A DNA stretch of 8,505 nt, taken from NCBI GenBank assembly GCA_028694115.1, contig JAQUUB010000150.1:1-8505 (forward strand), read 5' to 3'. This document shows positions 6,206-8,505 of the stretch, piece by piece. Within the stretch, counting starts at the first letter, position 1. The number at the start of each line of letters is the position of its first letter. Origin of the DNA: Lachnospiraceae bacterium (GTDB taxonomy: Bacteria; Bacillota_A; Clostridia; Lachnospirales; Lachnospiraceae). The translations under genes and the position numbers were made by a program. Under the pieces are notes generated by a model. It was not told the origin of the DNA and did not search any database. It was given only the letters and a program-made list of their open reading frames with translations.

Positions 6206-6234
6206 CTTATACTGAAAAAGTCAGCTGATGACAA
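6206..6234 (-). promoter_or_regulatory. Sigma-70-type promoter of the rep/transfer operon, overlapping a terminator
   Basis: On the minus strand TTGTCA (6234-6229) and TATAAG (6211-6206) are 17 bp apart, one mismatch from consensus in each box. The predicted start is near 6200, giving a very short leader of about 10 nt that contains the GGGGG SD of the Cys4 gene. The -35 box and most of the spacer lie in the loop and descending arm of the DUF5688 terminator. The short leader is the main reason for caution. Confidence 0.6.
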
Positions 6235-6253
6235 TTTTTCACCAACTGACTTT
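6215..6253 (-). terminator. Intrinsic terminator downstream of the DUF5688 gene
   Basis: In minus-strand RNA, the 15-nt arm at 6253-6239 (AAAGUCAGUUGGUGA) pairs along its whole length with the arm at 6231-6217 (UCAUCAGCUGACUUU), using two G-U pairs, around a 7-nt loop, and ends in a T run (6219-6215). It starts 8 nt after the DUF5688 stop. This is a strong Rho-independent terminator and separates the DUF5688 unit from the rep operon. Confidence 0.85.
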
Positions 6254-6260
6254 CTTTTAC

Positions 6261-7346
6261 TCAGATGGCATCGCCACCCTTATTCTTTCCCGCTGCTTTC
6301 TCAACAATCGCCTTCTTTGGCTGCTTTTCTACTTCATTCTTTTTAGCTTTTAGATCACCTAAAATAGAATCTTTCGAATCCTCTTTATCAACTGGCGTCT
6401 CTAAATTCTTCTGACGGGCTTCGAATTTCTCTGCTAATTCAAATACATGTTCTTTTGAATCATAGTGATAAACACTGTCAGTAAGTTTTTCCTCTGGGCT
6501 GACCTGAGTTGCATTTACTTCCCGAACCATTTCCCTTAAAGCATCTGCATTCGTCTGCCCATCGTCTCTTACTAACAAAAGCTCATGAATCGATGAAGGT
6601 AATATATAAAAATCACCGCCTAATTTTTCAGCTGCTTGATCCATAAAGTCCTGATAAGCAAGAACTCCTGCTCCCTGAATTCTATCCGGTGTAGATGCAA
6701 CGAACATCATTTCATCTGCCGGATCTATAACATCCATAATTCCAAGTTCAATTGCTTCCGGTCCCATTATTTCCATCATGACTTCTCTCATTCCCTGAAT
6801 GACTGCAGGTTTGATCTCAGGTGCATTTTGTAAAGCATCTGCATGAAGCTGATCTGCAGTAATATCATACTGATTCATAAGATTATTTGTTACTAGAATG
6901 GAAGCTCTTCCGTCTTCCTGATCCTCAATAACAAAGCGGTACACAACAGACATATCTTCCATATCCTTATGCGGAATCTTATCAAGAAGGTCAGCATTAA
7001 CTTCTGTAGAAACAACCTCCATGACTAATTTGTCTTTCATCGTTTCATAATCTGTAATGCCCGACACATCCATAACAGAAGCCTGTTCAAATCCATTACT
7101 TACCATATCAACTGCTCCGATTACAAGTTCGTTCATTTCTCTTCCATCTTCATAAGCACTGAAGAATCGATCCATGTTTACATTTACTCCAACATTGCTG
7201 TCCACTGGTGTGAAGGTCAATGCTTCATAGCTTTCATTTGTTTTGTTAATCTTATGAAAACTTGCATCAATATCCTCATGGCCTCTCTCAAAAAGCCCTT
7301 CTTTTACTGCTTCTGAAAATTCCTGTTTAAACTGTTCATAATCCAT
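6261..7346 (-). CDS. DUF5688 family protein
   Basis: This 361-aa soluble protein belongs to the DUF5688 family, common on mobile elements of Clostridia and of unknown function. It opens MDYEQFKQEFSEAVKEGL, has a conserved N-terminal region (about 1-130), then YRFVIEDQEDGRASILVTNN at about 136-155, and the family core near the C-terminus: GGDFYILPSSIHELLLV at 243-259, REMVREVNATQVSPEEKL at 271-288 and SVYHYD at 291-296. The tail after about 310 is low-complexity, rich in Lys, Glu and Ala, and likely disordered. The ATG is 9 nt after AGAGGG. It looks monocistronic: a repeat-bearing promoter region lies upstream and a terminator 8 nt downstream. In this family I know of no established activity; a role in host interaction or element maintenance would be a guess. 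Confidence 0.88.
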   Translation of the reverse strand: MDYEQFKQEFSEAVKEGLFERGHEDIDASFHKINKTNESYEALTFTPVDSNVGVNVNMDRFFSAYEDGREMNELVIGAVDMVSNGFEQASVMDVSGITDYETMKDKLVMEVVSTEVNADLLDKIPHKDMEDMSVVYRFVIEDQEDGRASILVTNNLMNQYDITADQLHADALQNAPEIKPAVIQGMREVMMEIMGPEAIELGIMDVIDPADEMMFVASTPDRIQGAGVLAYQDFMDQAAEKLGGDFYILPSSIHELLLVRDDGQTNADALREMVREVNATQVSPEEKLTDSVYHYDSKEHVFELAEKFEARQKNLETPVDKEDSKDSILGDLKAKKNEVEKQPKKAIVEKAAGKNKGGDAI

Positions 7347-7383
7347 ATTTAATTGCCCTCTCTTTTCTGTGATTGATAGTTCT

Positions 7384-7399
7384 TCAGATCGTCATCTGA
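7384..7399 (-). other. Hairpin near the end of the DUF5688 leader
   Basis: TCAGAT and ATCTGA form a perfect 6-bp stem around CGTC, about 40 nt upstream of the DUF5688 start. It overlaps the stop of the 25-codon ORF. It has no T-tract; an attenuation-like or processing role is speculative. Confidence 0.35.
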
Positions 7400-7469
7400 T
7401 TTCGGACAACAAAATAGCACCAGACTCATTACCGATTAAGTAATAAGCTGATGCTTTACGTCGCTCCAT
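7392..7469 (-). CDS. Possible 25-aa leader ORF upstream of DUF5688
   Basis: A short frame from the ATG at 7469 to a TGA at 7394-7392 encodes MERRKASAYYLIGNESGAIL plus five residues. The frame is open further upstream (QKN, then NSFVSLL before it) back to a stop at about 7527, with no better start. The SD is weak (AAAAGA). It lies wholly in the DUF5688 leader, downstream of the extended -10. It could be a leader peptide, a remnant of a lost gene, or chance; I favour remnant or chance. Confidence 0.2.
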   Translation of the reverse strand: MERRKASAYYLIGNESGAILLSEIR

Positions 7470-7471
7470 AT

Positions 7472-7485
7472 TCTTTTGCAAAAGA
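7472..7485. promoter_or_regulatory. Perfect 14-bp palindrome in the DUF5688 leader
   Basis: TCTTTTGCAAAAGA is perfectly self-complementary. With no loop it fits a dimeric repressor site better than an RNA hairpin. It is about 45-55 bp downstream of the predicted start of transcription. Confidence 0.4.
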
Positions 7486-7524
7486 GAAACAAATGAGTTG
7501 ATTGCTTTTGTTTTCGTCTCACTT

Positions 7525-7563
7525 GTCTATGATAATAATAGCATAGTCAAAAACAGAAAAAAA
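7525..7563 (-). promoter_or_regulatory. Extended -10 promoter inside an inverted repeat, upstream of DUF5688
   Basis: The minus strand has TGCTATTAT at 7543-7535, an extended -10 (TG-N-TATTAT) with no good -35: the 17-bp-spaced hexamer is all T. The -10 lies in the loop of an inverted repeat (GTCTATG at 7525-7531, CATAGTC at 7542-7548, one mismatch), and the 11-bp repeat array ends over the -35 position. That arrangement suggests a promoter that needs an activator or is gated by a repressor. The predicted start is near 7528, leaving a leader of about 180 nt. Confidence 0.5.
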
Positions 7564-7625
7564 GCTACAGTACCCCTACAAAAACCCTTCAATACCTCTA
7601 CAATTCCCCTTCAAAAACCCTTCAA
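7560..7625. repeat. Six tandem 11-bp direct repeats between the CD1845-family and DUF5688 genes
   Basis: Read on the minus strand from 7625, the units are TTGAAGGGTTT, TTGAAGGGGAA, TTGTAGAGGTA, TTGAAGGGTTT, TTGTAGGGGTA and CTGTAGCTTTT, each exactly 11 bp and without gaps. Positions 2, 3, 5 and 6 (T, G, A, G) are invariant; the last unit is the most degenerate. One unit per helical turn places all copies on the same face of DNA, as expected for cooperative protein binding. The array abuts the extended -10 promoter. An activator array is my first reading; a second set of replication iterons is the alternative. Confidence 0.8.
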
Positions 7626-7634
7626 ATGTAAAAA

Positions 7635-7946
7635 TCATGCCATTCCAGTGACAAAGTTCCATAATCCATCCCTTATTAACATCACGCCTGCTATAATTAC
7701 TCCACCTAAAAATAAAAGGACAGCTTCGCCACCTATCGCAATACCAACTTGAATAAGCATATCATAATTTTTACTTACCATTATTCCAAATACAGCCAAT
7801 AATAGCATCAAGTTAAATAATCCAATTACAACACTTCCCATATTGATTACAAGATTAGCTGCAATCTCTAATATGGACAATACAATTACTATAGGAAGTG
7901 CAATTATTCTAAACGGAAGTTTAATCAAAAATAGAATTATCTTCAT
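7635..7946 (-). CDS. CD1845 family membrane protein
   Basis: This 103-aa protein matches the CD1845 family of small hydrophobic proteins carried by clostridial conjugative elements; function unknown. It has an amphipathic N-terminal segment with the family-like LIKLPFRIIALPIVIVLSI at about 7-25, and further hydrophobic stretches at about 30-57 and 64-89, so two to three membrane helices. A short polar bridge, SKNYDML at 58-64, separates the last two. The ATG at 7946 is 7 nt after AAGGGG, which overlaps the stop of the upstream gene (4-nt gap), so the pair are cotranscribed and probably coupled. No clear terminator follows; the 11-bp repeat array begins 9 nt after the stop. Confidence 0.82.
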   Translation of the reverse strand: MKIILFLIKLPFRIIALPIVIVLSILEIAANLVINMGSVVIGLFNLMLLLAVFGIMVSKNYDMLIQVGIAIGGEAVLLFLGGVIIAGVMLIRDGLWNFVTGMA

Positions 7947-7950
7947 ACCA

Positions 7951-8505
7951 TCACCCCTTCATCTTTGTTGAATACAAATTTAATCTGACAAATGACTCAT
8001 GCTCCTGTAAAATACGTTTTATTTCCTTTTTCATTCTTGCACTGTGTGCTGCTTCTTCCTTGGTTGCAGTCATTCCATTACAGAACAAATCAACACATTT
8101 CTTCAATGCCTCTACATCGGACAGTTCCTGACTATCTTTGTATTCAATATCAACTGGATCCAACTGTGTATTACGGAATAAGGTGTTATTATAAGTAAAC
8201 AATCGGAAATATTGATCAACTTCATCCGGATTCGTCTCTTTATCAATTCTTAGTAATTCTCTTGTAAATCCGGCAAGTGATTTCGATGCCATTTCTAGCT
8301 TATTCTCACTCGACAGCTTCACAGAAATACTGTAGTCCTTGATATTCAGAATTTCTAATGTACGTCCATTCCGCTTATAACTGCTACTATTATTTACATA
8401 TTCACACGCAAGCTCAAATATAGATTTACCATCTAACTTTTTATCTGCAATATCAGAAAACTTCTCTACACAATCCTTGTTTGCAGCCCTCAGTTCAAAA
8501 TATCT
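7951..8505 (-). CDS. Unrecognised protein, C-terminal 184 residues (5' end beyond the window)
   Basis: The frame is open from the right edge to the TGA at 7953-7951 and I see no reason to start it inside: a GTG at 8322 lies mid-frame, with coding-like sequence continuing upstream (RYFELRAANKDCVEKF at the edge, then SIFELACEYVNNSSSYKRNG). The visible part is soluble, mostly alpha-helical and charged, with FTRELLRIDKETNPDEVDQY near residues 80-100, DVEALKKCVDLFCNG near 130-145 and a basic tail KKEIKRILQEHESFVRLNLY. I cannot assign it to a family. It directly precedes the CD1845-family gene with a 4-nt gap, so the two form one transcription unit. Its helical, charged make-up would suit a nucleoprotein or regulatory role, but that is only a description. 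Confidence 0.75.
   Translation of the reverse strand, partial: RYFELRAANKDCVEKFSDIADKKLDGKSIFELACEYVNNSSSYKRNGRTLEILNIKDYSISVKLSSENKLEMASKSLAGFTRELLRIDKETNPDEVDQYFRLFTYNNTLFRNTQLDPVDIEYKDSQELSDVEALKKCVDLFCNGMTATKEEAAHSARMKKEIKRILQEHESFVRLNLYSTKMKG

Noticed and set aside
6190..6234. Fifteen-residue N-terminal extension of the Cys4 protein
   Set aside because: The extension would be translated from the terminator hairpin and from upstream of the predicted transcription start, and the ATG at 6189 has a clear GGGGG ribosome site.
7545..7550. TTGACT as a -35 box upstream of DUF5688
   Set aside because: No acceptable -10 lies 15-19 bp downstream of it; the extended -10 at 7543-7535 is the better reading.
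7498..7752. Plus-strand ORF of 84 codons with a repeated PLQKPF peptide
   Set aside because: The peptide repeat is just the 11-bp DNA array read through; the ORF crosses the promoter and runs antisense into the CD1845-family gene, with no SD.

Overview
The window is a single-strand block of conjugation and replication genes, all read on the minus strand (right to left), with low G+C and Shine-Dalgarno (SD) leaders typical of Firmicutes. The protein set is PcfB-like, VirD4-type coupling protein, Maff2, VirB6-like membrane protein, PrgI and VirB4-like ATPase, next to a RepA_N replication initiator, a DUF5688 protein and a CD1845-family membrane protein. This is the combination seen in Tn1549/CTn-like integrative and conjugative elements, and some plasmids, of gut Clostridia, probably Lachnospiraceae. 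The host and element assignment is inference from family recognition; no integrase, relaxase or attachment site lies inside the window.

Layout in transcription order. (1) 8505-7635: the 3' part of an unrecognised gene, then a CD1845-family membrane protein 4 nt downstream. (2) 7634-7347: a non-coding regulatory region with six tandem 11-bp repeats, an extended -10 promoter inside an inverted repeat, a perfect 14-bp palindrome, a small hairpin and a doubtful 25-codon ORF. (3) 7346-6261: the DUF5688 gene, closed by a strong intrinsic terminator at 6253-6215. (4) A good sigma-70-type promoter overlaps that terminator and starts a compact operon: a 67-aa Cys4 protein, RepA, an unrecognised 143-aa protein, a DUF7768/DUF4406-like protein, PcfB and VirD4. 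These genes overlap or are 5-12 nt apart. (5) An intrinsic terminator follows VirD4 (2081-2031). (6) The mating-channel genes Maff2, VirB6-like, PrgI and VirB4-like follow, with a hairpin in the leader or gap before each of the first three. VirB4 starts inside prgI and runs off the left edge.

How it works together: RepA probably replicates the circular form of the element. Its gene carries an apparent built-in origin, made of three and a half 23-bp iterons beside an AT-rich 15-bp repeat tract. VirD4 and PcfB would bring the relaxase-DNA complex to the channel, which Maff2, VirB6, PrgI and VirB4 would help build and power.

The most interesting observations are the iteron origin embedded in repA, the 11-bp-phased repeat promoter upstream of DUF5688, and the promoter nested in a terminator that separates the DUF5688 unit from the rep/transfer operon. 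Several starts are not the longest possible ones (TTG for VirB4 and PcfB; shorter ATG starts for the Cys4 protein, RepA and the 143-aa protein).
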